The position numbers were made by a program, and so were the translations under genes. From positions 269,283 through 333,282 of the forward strand of contig NZ_CANLNS010000005.1 in the NCBI RefSeq assembly GCF_947492715.1: a stretch of DNA of 64,000 nucleotides. The letters are read 5' to 3'. Below, piece after piece: positions 34,273 to 42,484 of the stretch. Numbering within the stretch: position 1 is the stretch's first letter; every line of letters begins with the position of its first letter. The DNA comes from an uncultured Psychroserpens sp. GTDB lineage: Bacteria; Bacteroidota; Bacteroidia; Flavobacteriales; Flavobacteriaceae. The notes under the pieces are model-generated. The model worked only from the letters and a program-made list of their open reading frames with translations, ran no database searches and was not told where the DNA came from.

Positions 34273-34683
34273 TTATTCACATTTTTTGGATTTCAATCGA
34301 TTATTAAATCCATTCCAAAATTCATCGAGATTTTCAAAGTTTAGATTCTCATTAATTGGTTTTAAATCTACCCTGTCATTGTTTTCGAAAACATGTAATT
34401 CGATTTTATTTATTCCGATATATCTTATTCTTGCTTTCCTATTCTCACTCCATTCTCCGAACGACTCAAAATAAAGAGTATCATTTTTAATTTCAATTTT
34501 TCGCCATTCTGATAGTTGAACCCATTCATTTTTCAACGTTACTCTCATCGAATCTTGTTTGAAATAAACCTCAGTATATTCTCCCATGCTACATGAGAAA
34601 TAATTTCCATTAAGATTTTGGTCAGATTGACAACCAAAAGATAATGCTAAAATCAAAATAATTTTCCAAAGATTGAGTTTCAT
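34273..34683 (-). CDS. Small hypothetical lipoprotein
   Basis: 136 residues with a lipobox (LALSFGC). A short strand-rich domain follows (YTEVYFKQDSMRVTLKNEW, RKIEIKNDTLYFESFG, RIRYIGINKIELHVFEN), again lipocalin-like. Ends basic with a final Cys (KSKKCE). No family recognised. Confidence 0.55.
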   Translation of the reverse strand: MKLNLWKIILILALSFGCQSDQNLNGNYFSCSMGEYTEVYFKQDSMRVTLKNEWVQLSEWRKIEIKNDTLYFESFGEWSENRKARIRYIGINKIELHVFENNDRVDLKPINENLNFENLDEFWNGFNNRLKSKKCE

Positions 34684-34695
34684 CTAATGTTTGCT

Positions 34696-34905
34696 AACGT
34701 GTTTTTGTATGGTTTACCTTCGGTGATTATTTTCTCTAGTTCGTTTTTGTTGGCGTTATTTTTTCAAAATGTCGAGCAAAAATCTACTAGCTTTAATAGT
34801 TGATCGCGTAGGTAAGAACTAAGTTAGTAAAAGAAAACGAACCAGAGGAAAATACGTATGATTTTCGCAAGTAGGCTAGTACTAACAATGGATTATACAG
34901 GTATT
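34696..34905 (-). repeat. attC-like array repeat, long type B
   Basis: Left TTTGCTAACGTGTTTTTG. Extra hairpin segment beginning TACCTTCGGTGATTATTTTC. Core AGAACTAAGTTAGTAAAAG (TAACTTAG, minus). The right arm is damaged to TTATACAGGTATTGGCC. Confidence 0.68.
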
Positions 34906-34916
34906 GGCCACAGTAT

Positions 34917-35492
34917 TCAAAATTCAATATCTTTAAAAAGCCACTTTAGAATTTCGTTGTCAAATGTTGTATTTTGAATATCTAGTTCCCAATCACCATC
35001 TTTAAATTTCATTTTATGTTGCAACATTTTTTCCGATAGATTATTGATTGAAATAACCTTGCCTTTTTTTACGCTTAATTCAATAACTTCTTCATAATCA
35101 GCGCCATAAAGCCTGTATTTTGTATCTAAGAGTTTTATGATTTTATGTCCAATTAAAATATATCCTGAATATTCAACTGGCAAGTTGGGGTCTCTATATT
35201 CTCTAAACGTAGTTCCTGATTTAATATCTGTTTTTGAGGAAATGTGAGGTGGAATTCCATTTACAAATTTTATATCATCATTCATATTTACATTAACGCA
35301 AAAGTTATTTAGAATAAGATTTAAGTCGGAATCAATTTTATAGGAAGTAACATATCCTCTCATGAGAATAGATGAGCAGTATTTAGGCTTAATGCCAAAA
35401 TCTTGAGGTTTTACCAACCCTTCTTTTGTCGTTTTTATGATGTCAAATTCTTTCTGATTCAAAATCAGAGTATTTTTTATTTGATATGACAT
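34917..35492 (-). CDS. Hypothetical protein
   Basis: 191 residues, cytoplasmic, strand-rich start (MSYQIKNTLILNQKEFDIIKTT). It contains KPKYCSSILMRGYVTSYKID and a C-terminal YRLYGADYEEVIELSVKKGKV. Resembles uncharacterised immunity-type proteins, without clear family assignment. Confidence 0.5.
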   Translation of the reverse strand: MSYQIKNTLILNQKEFDIIKTTKEGLVKPQDFGIKPKYCSSILMRGYVTSYKIDSDLNLILNNFCVNVNMNDDIKFVNGIPPHISSKTDIKSGTTFREYRDPNLPVEYSGYILIGHKIIKLLDTKYRLYGADYEEVIELSVKKGKVISINNLSEKMLQHKMKFKDGDWELDIQNTTFDNEILKWLFKDIEF

Positions 35493-35500
35493 TCGTTCTT

Positions 35501-35536
35501 TATTGTTGTGACACCACTATGATTTATACATCTTGT
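35501..35536 (-). repeat. Truncated array repeat (right part only)
   Basis: Only ATGATTTATACATCTTGTT, the right arm, remains. The left arm, core and centre are absent. The stop codon and last residues of the gene at 35517 lie inside it. Confidence 0.55.
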
Positions 35537-36017
35537 TAGCCAATGTTTTTCTATCTTTTATCACTTTTATTATTCTTTTGGGATCAATTCGGTTCGGAAT
35601 TATGATTTCAAAATCTTGATAATCTAAACCTCCTTCTTCTAAGGTTTCTTTATTCAGTTCAAACCCATATTCCTTTGGAGAAAAGTACTTTCCGTAAACT
35701 TTCGAAAACTCTTCTTTACTAGAATATTTGGACTTTTCAGGAAAACTACCAACAGCGGCAAATTCACCTGCATAAATCGGAAAATCAGAGTCCTCCAATT
35801 TAAAAACAATTCCGTTAAAGTTAGATAAATCTTGTCTCCAAACTTTTAGATTACTTTTCCAGTTATTATTGAGGCTTTTATTTCGAGTAAAAGGATAACA
35901 CCAAATTCCCTTAATTACTTTTTTTTCGTCCAATTCAGACGTTCTTCGTTTTGGTCGAATTCCATTTTTGAGAATATCAGATGTGTTTTTATGTTTTGTC
36001 CAATGAATTAATAACAT
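35517..36017 (-). CDS. Hypothetical protein, ADP-ribosyltransferase-like start
   Basis: 166 residues beginning MLLIHWTKHKNTSDILKNGI. The pattern of a His-x-Thr strand followed by a short helix and NGI is seen at the start of DarT, KptA and other ART-like enzymes. Later YAGEFAAVGSFPEKSKY and DFEIIIPNRIDPKRIIKVI are consistent but not decisive. The last codons (ANKMYKS and stop) are read from the truncated repeat. I do not assign activity. Confidence 0.5.
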   Translation of the reverse strand: MLLIHWTKHKNTSDILKNGIRPKRRTSELDEKKVIKGIWCYPFTRNKSLNNNWKSNLKVWRQDLSNFNGIVFKLEDSDFPIYAGEFAAVGSFPEKSKYSSKEEFSKVYGKYFSPKEYGFELNKETLEEGGLDYQDFEIIIPNRIDPKRIIKVIKDRKTLANKMYKS

Positions 36018-36032
36018 TTTTTAATGTTGGCT

Positions 36033-36153
36033 AACGTATTCGTATAAGGTTTCGTTGCGTTAGCACTAAGTTAGCAAATAAAGAGAAATTCATCGTTCAG
36101 AAGCGACAGAAATTCTGATAGGAATTTCCAAGCAATGCATAATACAAGTTGTT
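36033..36153 (-). repeat. attC-like array repeat, type D
   Basis: Left GTTGGCTAACGTATTCG. Inner TTCGTTGCG pairs with GCAATGCA. Core CACTAAGTTAGCAAATA (TAACTTAG, minus). Centre GAAATTCTGATAGGAATTTC is a palindrome. Right ATACAAGTTGTTACCCAACG. Confidence 0.72.
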
Positions 36154-36165
36154 ACCCAACGTTTT

Positions 36166-37047
36166 TTAATTTGCGATTTGAATAACTAGAGGCATTTTAT
36201 ATAAAACGTTTACTGGTTTTCCATTTTTCATTCCTGGTTTTAAATCAGGTAATAATCCTATAACCTCGATAGCATTTTGATTCATAATTTCAGGTCCACC
36301 GTTGGCAGTAATGTTTATTGGATTTCCGTTTGTGTCAATCACAAACTCAATATTTATTTTTATTTTACCTGTTTCACCAACTTTTGCTGCTAAATCAGTA
36401 TTGAATTTTCTTGAAACATGCATACTGATATATTTACTTGTACATTTTTTTCTTTTTTCGATGTCCCATTTTGATTGACATTCAGGTGCTAATGGTGGAT
36501 TCTCCAATTCGTTAAATTCTATAATTTGAGATTCATCAATGTCTTTAGTTACGATTTCTGCTTTTGAGTAATCGACACTTTCTGTTTTTTCTGACTTTGA
36601 TTTAATAATTTTTGGTTTTGAAGGTTTATCATTACTTAATTTTTCCATTTCTAGCCTAATCATTGGCAATATGAAGTAAGTTTTACCATTGTTTTCTTGA
36701 AAAGTAATACGCATTGAAGCGAACCCATTGTTCTCTGTTCCAATTAATATTTGGTCATTTTTTATTTTCCAGTTTTGATTATCGAGAAAGAATAGTTCTT
36801 TCATTTTTTTATCTGCTAATTTTCCAAATTTGATTCTAAAAACTGTATTTCCTTTGAAGTTGAATATTGAGTTTAGGAAGGCATTTTCTACCATTTCTAA
36901 AGCTTCTTTTTGTGGAATTTCGTCAGAGTTTGGAATATCAACTTTTACAGCTTGCCATTCTCCCATTAATTTTTCGTCTTTCAGGTTTTGCGCTTGTGTT
37001 AAAAAGCCAAATAGTAAAGTTGTAACTATTAGTAATTTTAATTTCAT
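36166..37047 (-). CDS. Secreted protein with TonB C-terminal-like domain
   Basis: 293 residues. A signal peptide (LLIVTTLLFGFLTQAQ) precedes a lipocalin-like strand domain (LMGEWQAVKVDIPN...FRIKFGKLADKKM...WKIKNDQILIG), a charged linker and a TonB_C-like domain at about 205-293. That domain contains GKIKINIEFVIDTNGNPINI, NQNAIEVIGLLPDLKPG and GKPVNVLYKMPLVIQI. It lacks the TM-Pro-rich TonB body, so it may not energise transport. The cassette ends GTTACCCAACG and ATTGGGTAAC are complementary. Confidence 0.75.
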   Translation of the reverse strand: MKLKLLIVTTLLFGFLTQAQNLKDEKLMGEWQAVKVDIPNSDEIPQKEALEMVENAFLNSIFNFKGNTVFRIKFGKLADKKMKELFFLDNQNWKIKNDQILIGTENNGFASMRITFQENNGKTYFILPMIRLEMEKLSNDKPSKPKIIKSKSEKTESVDYSKAEIVTKDIDESQIIEFNELENPPLAPECQSKWDIEKRKKCTSKYISMHVSRKFNTDLAAKVGETGKIKINIEFVIDTNGNPINITANGGPEIMNQNAIEVIGLLPDLKPGMKNGKPVNVLYKMPLVIQIAN

Positions 37048-37069
37048 AAGTTTTTTTTAAATATTGGGT

Positions 37070-37307
37070 AACGTGTTCGTGTATGGTTTACCTTAGGTGA
37101 TTATTTTGCCTAGTTCGTTTTTGCTGGCGTCATTTTTTCAAAATGCCGAGCAAAAATCTACTAGCTTTAATAGTTGATCGCATTGGCTGGAACTAAGTTA
37201 GTAAACAAAAACGAACCAGAGGGAATTCCGTATGATTTTCCTTGCGCCAGTTCGCTTCGCTCGTGTCCGAGTGCATACAGAACGAGCAATTATCTATACA
37301 TGTTGTT
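37070..37307 (-). repeat. attC-like array repeat, long type B plus extra segment
   Basis: Left ATTGGGTAACGTGTTCG. The type B hairpin insert, core GGAACTAAGTTAGTAAAC (TAACTTAG, minus), then a CAGTTCGCTTCGCTCGTG segment. Right CTATACATGTTGTTGTGCAC. The longest site seen (238 bp). Confidence 0.72.
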
Positions 37308-37318
37308 GTGCACTGTAT

Positions 37319-37879
37319 TTATTTTAGTTTTTTTCTCATTACATAATATTGATCATACTCCTTGTGCGTCTTGAAATTGTTTCTTTTATATAATTCTATT
37401 GGACCTTTGAAATTACTCGCATTTGATTCTCCTTTCTTTGGATATGATTCAATATAATGATAATCTGTATTTGAATAATCTGTAATAATTTTTTCAAGAA
37501 TCTTTTGAGATATCCCTTGTCTTCTATAATCGGGATGTATTAAAAAACAAACAATTGAACAAACCTTATCATCAGGGTTATCAATCAAATCATAGTCTCT
37601 CAATAACCTTTGATATTTTAATCTATCGTTTACATTGCACCATCCAATTGGGTTATTATTTTCAAAAACTAAATAACCTTGCAACTCACTCTCATTGATA
37701 CGATTAATTATCAAAGAACGGCTAATATCACGTGTACATGTTTCCACATCTCCTAGAAAATGATAGTCATTACAATAGCATTTTGACCAATCAGGATTTT
37801 CTTTGTGAATCATATTATCAAAGAGAAACAAGTAATCGTCTTGTAAATCTTTAGTCAAAGGCCTTATTTCAATATCCAT
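37319..37879 (-). CDS. GNAT-family N-acetyltransferase
   Basis: 186 residues. The GNAT core is visible: NPIGWCNVNDRLKYQRL, then VCSIVCFLIHPDYRRQGISQKILEKIITDYS, with the R-R-Q-G-I CoA loop at about 124-130. The final FKGPIELYKRNNFKTHKEYDQYYVM is the usual YK..GF end. N-terminal Cys-rich NPDWSKCYCND is typical of one GNAT subgroup. Ends GTTGTGCACTG and GACGCACAAC are complementary, so it is a one-gene cassette. Confidence 0.9.
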   Translation of the reverse strand: MDIEIRPLTKDLQDDYLFLFDNMIHKENPDWSKCYCNDYHFLGDVETCTRDISRSLIINRINESELQGYLVFENNNPIGWCNVNDRLKYQRLLRDYDLIDNPDDKVCSIVCFLIHPDYRRQGISQKILEKIITDYSNTDYHYIESYPKKGESNASNFKGPIELYKRNNFKTHKEYDQYYVMRKKLK

Positions 37880-37911
37880 TTTATTCGTTTTTTGTTTTTG
37901 ATATGACGCAC

Positions 37912-38122
37912 AACGTATTTATCTATGGTTTATCTTCGGTGATTATTTTCGTTAGTTCATTTTTGCTGGCATCATTTTTTCAAAACGTCGAGCAAAAATC
38001 TACTAGCCTTAATAGTTGATCACGTTGGTTAGGTCTAAATTAGTAAAAGAAAACGAACCAGAGGGAATTCCGAAAGAATTTCTAAGTAGTCTAGAATCAA
38101 GCAATTAATTATAGACGTTGTT
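37912..38122 (-). repeat. attC-like array repeat, long type B
   Basis: Left GACGCACAACGTATTTATC. The type B insert is more diverged here. Core GGTCTAAATTAGTAAAAG (TAATTTAG, minus). Right AATTATAGACGTTGTTGGC. Confidence 0.72.
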
Positions 38123-38132
38123 GGCAAATCGT

Positions 38133-38981
38133 TTATTCTATAACAGTATAGTATTCTTTGCTAAATGCCTCTGAATGATTTTTTAACTCACCTTTTTTGG
38201 CTATCATGTGGAATTTATTCAAAATTTTAAATTGAGATTCATGACAAAGAGCTACGTCATTCTTTATTTTCCAATAATCAGCTATATTAAGCGCAACATC
38301 TGGATTTGGAAGACCTTCACTATTTGTTAATTTCTTTGAATAATCATAAGCAGGAATATTACTTAGCATGAAATTTTCTAATTTTTCTGGTAAGCTAAAT
38401 TGATAAATTTTCTCAAGATAAAGTGTAGAATCACTTTTCTTTTCATGAAATATTTCTTCAGTTAATTGTGCAGATATTCGATGTTCAGGATGACCGTATC
38501 CACCAATTTCAGTATCGTATGTTATTAATATTTGAGGTTTGTACCTTTTTATCTTATCTGAAATTATAGCTTTAATGCTGTCTTTTTTGTCATACCAAAA
38601 TGAAATGTTATCATTCATTATATCATCCCATTTGTTAATAATTAGACCCGCTATTTCTAACTTTTCGACACCCATTTTAGTTGCCGAACAATTTAATTCT
38701 TCAATTCTAGTTTCATTTATTTTGGTTTCTGAGCTGTGCCCTAGAGTTAACATATGGATTTTCGCTCCTTTCGATTTCAGATAAGAAGTAAGTCCAACAC
38801 AAGTAATCTCGTCATCCGCATGAGGAAAAATAAGTAGAACACGTGTGTGTTTATCTGCCGAGATTTCTAAATTTTTAATGGAATGATCTTGAAAGGAAGC
38901 AATTTTTTTATAATTAACTTGGTTGTTATTACAACTGACAAGGATTAATGATAATAATAAAAAATAAAATTTGTAATTCAT
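38133..38981 (-). CDS. PIG-L/LmbE-type deacetylase lipoprotein
   Basis: 282 residues with a lipobox (LILVSC at 17). The PIG-L metal-site motif PHADDE (53-58) and the later GYGHPEHRIS with the third His are both present. PIG-L enzymes remove N-acetyl groups from GlcNAc-type amino sugars using zinc. This one would act in the periplasm or at the surface. Ends GTTGGCAAATCG and TTTGTCAAC are complementary over most positions. Confidence 0.9.
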   Translation of the reverse strand: MNYKFYFLLLSLILVSCNNNQVNYKKIASFQDHSIKNLEISADKHTRVLLIFPHADDEITCVGLTSYLKSKGAKIHMLTLGHSSETKINETRIEELNCSATKMGVEKLEIAGLIINKWDDIMNDNISFWYDKKDSIKAIISDKIKRYKPQILITYDTEIGGYGHPEHRISAQLTEEIFHEKKSDSTLYLEKIYQFSLPEKLENFMLSNIPAYDYSKKLTNSEGLPNPDVALNIADYWKIKNDVALCHESQFKILNKFHMIAKKGELKNHSEAFSKEYYTVIE

Positions 38982-39001
38982 GATATTTTCAACTGTTTGT
39001 C

Positions 39002-39079
39002 AACGTATTCGTTGTGGTTATTTATGCAAAAACCCTCAAGCTATTTTCGGCTAGATTCACTGTTATAACACCTTAATAT
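39002..39079 (-). repeat. Truncated array repeat (left part only)
   Basis: Left TTGTCAACGTATTCGTTGTGG is present, followed by TTTTCGGCTAGATTCACTG. No recognisable right arm remains before the next gene ends at 39080. Confidence 0.45.
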
Positions 39080-39943
39080 TTAGTTGATCCATTCCCCTAT
39101 TTTTTGTTGAATAATAGGATACGTATCTTTAGAGGGCATGTGTTTTGAATTTTTTAAAATATGGACTTCTTTTAAATTTGAGAACAGCTCCCTACACCTT
39201 CGCGCAATTTTTTCACCAGGAAAATAAACGTCATTTTTAGCTGCAATTACATAAACAGGTGCTGTAAAATTTTCAACGTCTTTAGTTTTTAGCAGTTTAG
39301 GTAGTCTTGTGTCTAATTTTACACCTTTCATGATTAAACTCAACATTTGATATAAAAAATCATTTTCAACAGGAACAAATGCGCTTAAAAAAGATTTTAA
39401 ATGCTTCTCTTTTTTAGTGATTTTCCATCTAATTAATGGAAAGGTTAATTTTTTTGTTGACTTCCAAACATTTCCATTAACAATTCCACTTGGAACTACA
39501 AGAATGCATTTTTCTATTCGTTGAGGTTTGTGGACAATTATTTTTCCAACTATAAAAGCACCATATGATATACCGATAACATTTGCTTTTTGTATTTCTA
39601 ACTTTTCCAATGCTTCATCTGCCCAAAGCGCAAAAGAATCGTCATTAATATTGATGATAGACTCTTCGCTTTTGGTTGCCTGTCCGACAGTTTCAATAAC
39701 ATAAAAACAATAGTTGTTTAATATGTCTTTTATTGCTTCTAAAGTAATCGGTGATCCTGCATTATAACCATGAAACATTACAATTTGTTTTCCACTATAG
39801 TTGCCTGCTTTTACAACTCTTGTTCTTCCAAATTTTGTGTCAATATCTATGTTTTCAAAATCAATTTGCAAATCTTTTAATTTTTTATCATAAAGATTCA
39901 TTAAATCAATTTTTGCTTGATTATTCTTGTATATTGATTTCAC
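39080..39943 (-). CDS. Cytoplasmic alpha/beta hydrolase
   Basis: 287 residues, no signal. MFHGYNAGSP at 56-65 is the oxyanion loop. The nucleophile elbow GISYGA has Ser126. The acid Asp lies in AAKNDVYFPGE, and the His in KNSKHMPS near the end. All triad members are present. It diverges from a TetR-type gene with a 26-bp palindrome between them, the usual set-up for a regulated detoxification or ester-cleaving enzyme. Confidence 0.88.
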   Translation of the reverse strand: MKSIYKNNQAKIDLMNLYDKKLKDLQIDFENIDIDTKFGRTRVVKAGNYSGKQIVMFHGYNAGSPITLEAIKDILNNYCFYVIETVGQATKSEESIININDDSFALWADEALEKLEIQKANVIGISYGAFIVGKIIVHKPQRIEKCILVVPSGIVNGNVWKSTKKLTFPLIRWKITKKEKHLKSFLSAFVPVENDFLYQMLSLIMKGVKLDTRLPKLLKTKDVENFTAPVYVIAAKNDVYFPGEKIARRCRELFSNLKEVHILKNSKHMPSKDTYPIIQQKIGEWIN

Positions 39944-39982
39944 TTTGAATATATTTTAAAGCAAAGATATCTAAATAATTTT

Positions 39983-40008
39983 AAAATTAGTCCAAATGAC
40001 CTAATTTT
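39983..40008. promoter_or_regulatory. Palindromic operator candidate for the TetR-type regulator
   Basis: AAAATTAG (39983-39990) and CTAATTTT (40001-40008) form a perfect 8-bp inverted repeat with a 10-bp spacer, in the 73-bp gap between the divergent hydrolase and TetR genes. Size and place fit a TetR operator. Confidence 0.55.
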
Positions 40009-40016
40009 ATGTAATA

Positions 40017-40622
40017 ATGAAGACAAAAGACAGGATTAAGAATATATCTAGAGAACTTTTTAATATAAAAGGGTTTAAAAACGTAACGTTAAGAGAAGTC
40101 GCTACAGAACTTTCTATTAGCTATGGTAATGTTACCTATCATTTCGAAACGAAAAATCAATTAATACTTAGTTTATATGAAGATATGCTAAAAGAAACGG
40201 TGGAAATTATTAAGACTTTTGATTTCGGTAATTTATTGAAAAGCATACTTGACGCGCCAAAAATCACTTTTGAAATCTCATTAAAATATTTATTTTTCTA
40301 TGTTGATTTTATTGAAATTAAGAGAAGTTATTCAGCTCTTTCTTTAAAGATAGAACAAGATAATAATGCTAGAAAAAATGGATATTTAAACATATTAAAA
40401 CAGCTGCAAGTTCAAAATTTATTGAGAAAAGAACTAACCGACAACGATTTAGATTATTTAATGGATTTAAGTGGTGCGATGCGTACTTTTTTCTTTATGA
40501 ACCTTAATGCTGATGATTTTCTAAATCCAAATTTAAAAAACAAATACGTAGTTTATGTAAATAATTTGATCTTCCCGTATTTAACTGAAGACGGAATGAA
40601 AAAGTACAAATGCTATAAATAA
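40017..40622 (+). CDS. TetR-family transcriptional regulator
   Basis: 201 residues. The HTH at about 6-50 (TKDRIKNISRELFNIKGFKNVTLREVATELSISYGNVTYHFETKNQLI) has the TetR recognition-helix pattern. The variable C-terminal ligand domain is helical. One of few plus-strand genes. It probably represses the divergent alpha/beta hydrolase and itself through the palindrome in the shared promoter. Confidence 0.93.
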   Translation: MKTKDRIKNISRELFNIKGFKNVTLREVATELSISYGNVTYHFETKNQLILSLYEDMLKETVEIIKTFDFGNLLKSILDAPKITFEISLKYLFFYVDFIEIKRSYSALSLKIEQDNNARKNGYLNILKQLQVQNLLRKELTDNDLDYLMDLSGAMRTFFFMNLNADDFLNPNLKNKYVVYVNNLIFPYLTEDGMKKYKCYK

Positions 40623-40656
40623 AATTTTTGTTTTAATTTTAATTCAAATGTTTACC

Positions 40657-40781
40657 AACGTGTTTGTGTATGATTTCGTTGCGTTGGCTAGAACTAATTT
40701 AGCAAAAGAAAACGAACCAGAGGAGATTCCGTAGGATTTTCCAAGTAGGCAATAACCTAGCAATTGATTGTAAACGTTGTT
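40657..40781 (-). repeat. attC-like array repeat, type A
   Basis: Left TTTACCAACGTGTTTGTG. Inner TTTCGTTGCG. Core AGAACTAATTTAGCAAAAG (TAAATTAG, minus). Centre GATTCCGTAGGATTTTCC. Right TTGTAAACGTTGTTGGCA. It follows a plus-strand gene. Confidence 0.74.
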
Positions 40782-40792
40782 GGCATTTCGTA

Positions 40793-41332
40793 TTATTTAT
40801 TTCGTTTATAATGACTTTGTGTTACTTGATTCAAATATGTTCTAGTTTCAACCAGTTCGAAATTCAATTGGTTTGGAAGTTCAGAGAATAAAGAAGATCC
40901 ACCACCTAATAAAACAGGAATCGTTGTAAGCACCATTTCGTCAATTAAGTCTTCTTTCAGAAAGTTTCTTATTGTAGTTCCTCCGTCAATGTACAATCTG
41001 TTAAAACCTTTTTCGTGAATATGTTCTAAAATTTCTATTAAAGTTCCCTTAACTAAAAACGCTTTTCCTTTATGACTTTCAGGTATCTCACTTAATTTGT
41101 TACTTAATACGAATACAGGTTTATCGTAAGGCCAATCGACATCAAATCCACACACAGTTTCAAACGTTGTTCTTCCCATAACAAGTGCATCAATATCGTT
41201 ATTGAATTCTACGTATCCCATATCATCCATATTAGGATTTGGTATTGTATGAAGCCAATCTATTCCGCCATTTTTGTCAGCGATGAATCCATCTAAACTT
41301 GTTGCGATAAATACACTATTTTTTTTGTTCAT
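40793..41332 (-). CDS. Dihydrofolate reductase-fold (RibD C-terminal) protein
   Basis: 179 residues: MNKKNSVFIATSLDGFIADKNGGIDWL is the start of the DHFR/RibD_C superfamily. ALVMGRTTFETV and PVFVLSNKL follow, then LYIDGGTTIRNFLKEDLIDEMVLTTIPVLLGGGSSLF, the usual NADPH-site G-G-x and end. Members reduce pteridine- or deazaflavin-like substrates; the substrate here is unknown. Ends GTTGGCATTTCG and GAATGCCAAC are complementary, giving a one-gene cassette. Confidence 0.92.
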   Translation of the reverse strand: MNKKNSVFIATSLDGFIADKNGGIDWLHTIPNPNMDDMGYVEFNNDIDALVMGRTTFETVCGFDVDWPYDKPVFVLSNKLSEIPESHKGKAFLVKGTLIEILEHIHEKGFNRLYIDGGTTIRNFLKEDLIDEMVLTTIPVLLGGGSSLFSELPNQLNFELVETRTYLNQVTQSHYKRNK

Positions 41333-41367
41333 TTTTTTCTTTCGTGTTCTTTGTCAATATGAATGCC

Positions 41368-41519
41368 AACGTGTTTGTGTATAATTTCGTTGCGTTGGCT
41401 AGGTCTAAATTAGTAAAAGAAAACGAACTAGAGGAAAATCCGTTGGATTTTGCTTGCGCCAGTTCGCTTCGCTCGTGTTCAAGTACACACAGACTGAGCA
41501 ATTAGCTATACACGTTGTT
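41368..41519 (-). repeat. attC-like array repeat, type A plus extra segment
   Basis: Left GAATGCCAACGTGTTTGTG. Core GGTCTAAATTAGTAAAAG (TAATTTAG, minus). Centre AAATCCGTTGGATTTTGC. CAGTTCGCTTCGCTCGTG segment. Right CTATACACGTTGTTGGCTAC. Confidence 0.75.
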
Positions 41520-41536
41520 GGCTACAGTTTTTTGAT

Positions 41537-42190
41537 TTACCATCCTTCTAACAATTCAGTATGACCATCCATTGCAGCTCCAGAATAAAATTCAATCTTT
41601 TCTTTCCAATGTTCACCAGAAAGAACTTTGTCAATTCTTTTTTCCAATCTGGTTCCTCTGATGGTTTTATGACTTTTAATACGAGTAAGTAATTCAATTA
41701 TTTTTTCGTTTTGATAGTATTTACTAACATAATGTCTATGTTTTATGATATTGAATATTACATTAAATTCAAATGTTTCAAGAGTTATTCGGTTAGACAA
41801 ATATTTATCGAAGCATCTATCGATAAACTCTATATATTCTTCAAAAGAAAGGCCGTTCATTGCATGTATTAAAAAACCCTTCTGTGATTCGGTTAAATTA
41901 GAACAGTTTAATAGAGATAAAACTTGTGTCTCATATTCTTTAGCATTATCTAATATTTTATCCCAGTGCTCATCATATTCAAAGTGGTCAAAAATGTTAA
42001 CATCCTTTCTAGTTGAAAATATGAATTTGGTTAATTCATTCGAATCAGTTTTACAGATGGTTTTTAGTGAATCAATTTCTGAGAATACTTCCTGTGAATT
42101 ACTTTCGATTTTACCAGACTCTCTATCTTGATTTTTACAATTTGTAAAGAATGGTATTGTAAATAATATAAATAAAAGAAATCTTGTCAA
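41537..42190 (-). CDS. Hypothetical lipoprotein, helical
   Basis: 217 residues with a lipobox (FFTNC). The mature part is helical with acidic and aromatic stretches (FDHFEYDEHWDKILDNAKEYE, FEYNVIFNIIKHRHYVSKYYQNEKIIELL-like). No family recognised. One-gene cassette with complementary ends GTTGGCTACAG and TGTTGCTAAC. Confidence 0.5.
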   Translation of the reverse strand: MTRFLLFILFTIPFFTNCKNQDRESGKIESNSQEVFSEIDSLKTICKTDSNELTKFIFSTRKDVNIFDHFEYDEHWDKILDNAKEYETQVLSLLNCSNLTESQKGFLIHAMNGLSFEEYIEFIDRCFDKYLSNRITLETFEFNVIFNIIKHRHYVSKYYQNEKIIELLTRIKSHKTIRGTRLEKRIDKVLSGEHWKEKIEFYSGAAMDGHTELLEGW

Positions 42191-42213
42191 TTTTGTTTTT
42201 TTAAATTGTTGCT

Positions 42214-42390
42214 AACGTGTTTGTGTATGGTTTGCTTCACCAGTTCGCTGCACTCGTGTGTTGCGTTGGTAAGAACTAAGTTAGCAAAAGAAACCGAACC
42301 AAATGAAAATCCGCAGGATTTTGCTTACGCCAGTTCGCTTCGCTCGTGTCCGAGTAGGCGAGAACCCAACAATTAATTATACACGTTGTT
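42214..42390 (-). repeat. attC-like array repeat, type A with two extra segments
   Basis: Left TTGCTAACGTGTTTGTG. A first CCAGTTCGCTGCACTCGTG and a second CAGTTCGCTTCGCTCGTG segment flank the core AGAACTAAGTTAGCAAAAG (TAACTTAG, minus). Right TTATACACGTTGTTGTACAA. Confidence 0.74.
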
Positions 42391-42484
42391 GTACAACGTT
42401 TTTATTTTCATCCGTCTTTCACTTCTTAACTAAAGTCAATGAATGTGTTTAATTTAAATAGGAGTTTTGCACTATAAATTAAAA

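Noticed and set aside
35517..36017. DarT- or KptA-like ADP-ribosyltransferase
   Set aside because: Only the HWT...ILKNGI start fits. The later catalytic motifs of either family cannot be identified, so no activity is claimed.
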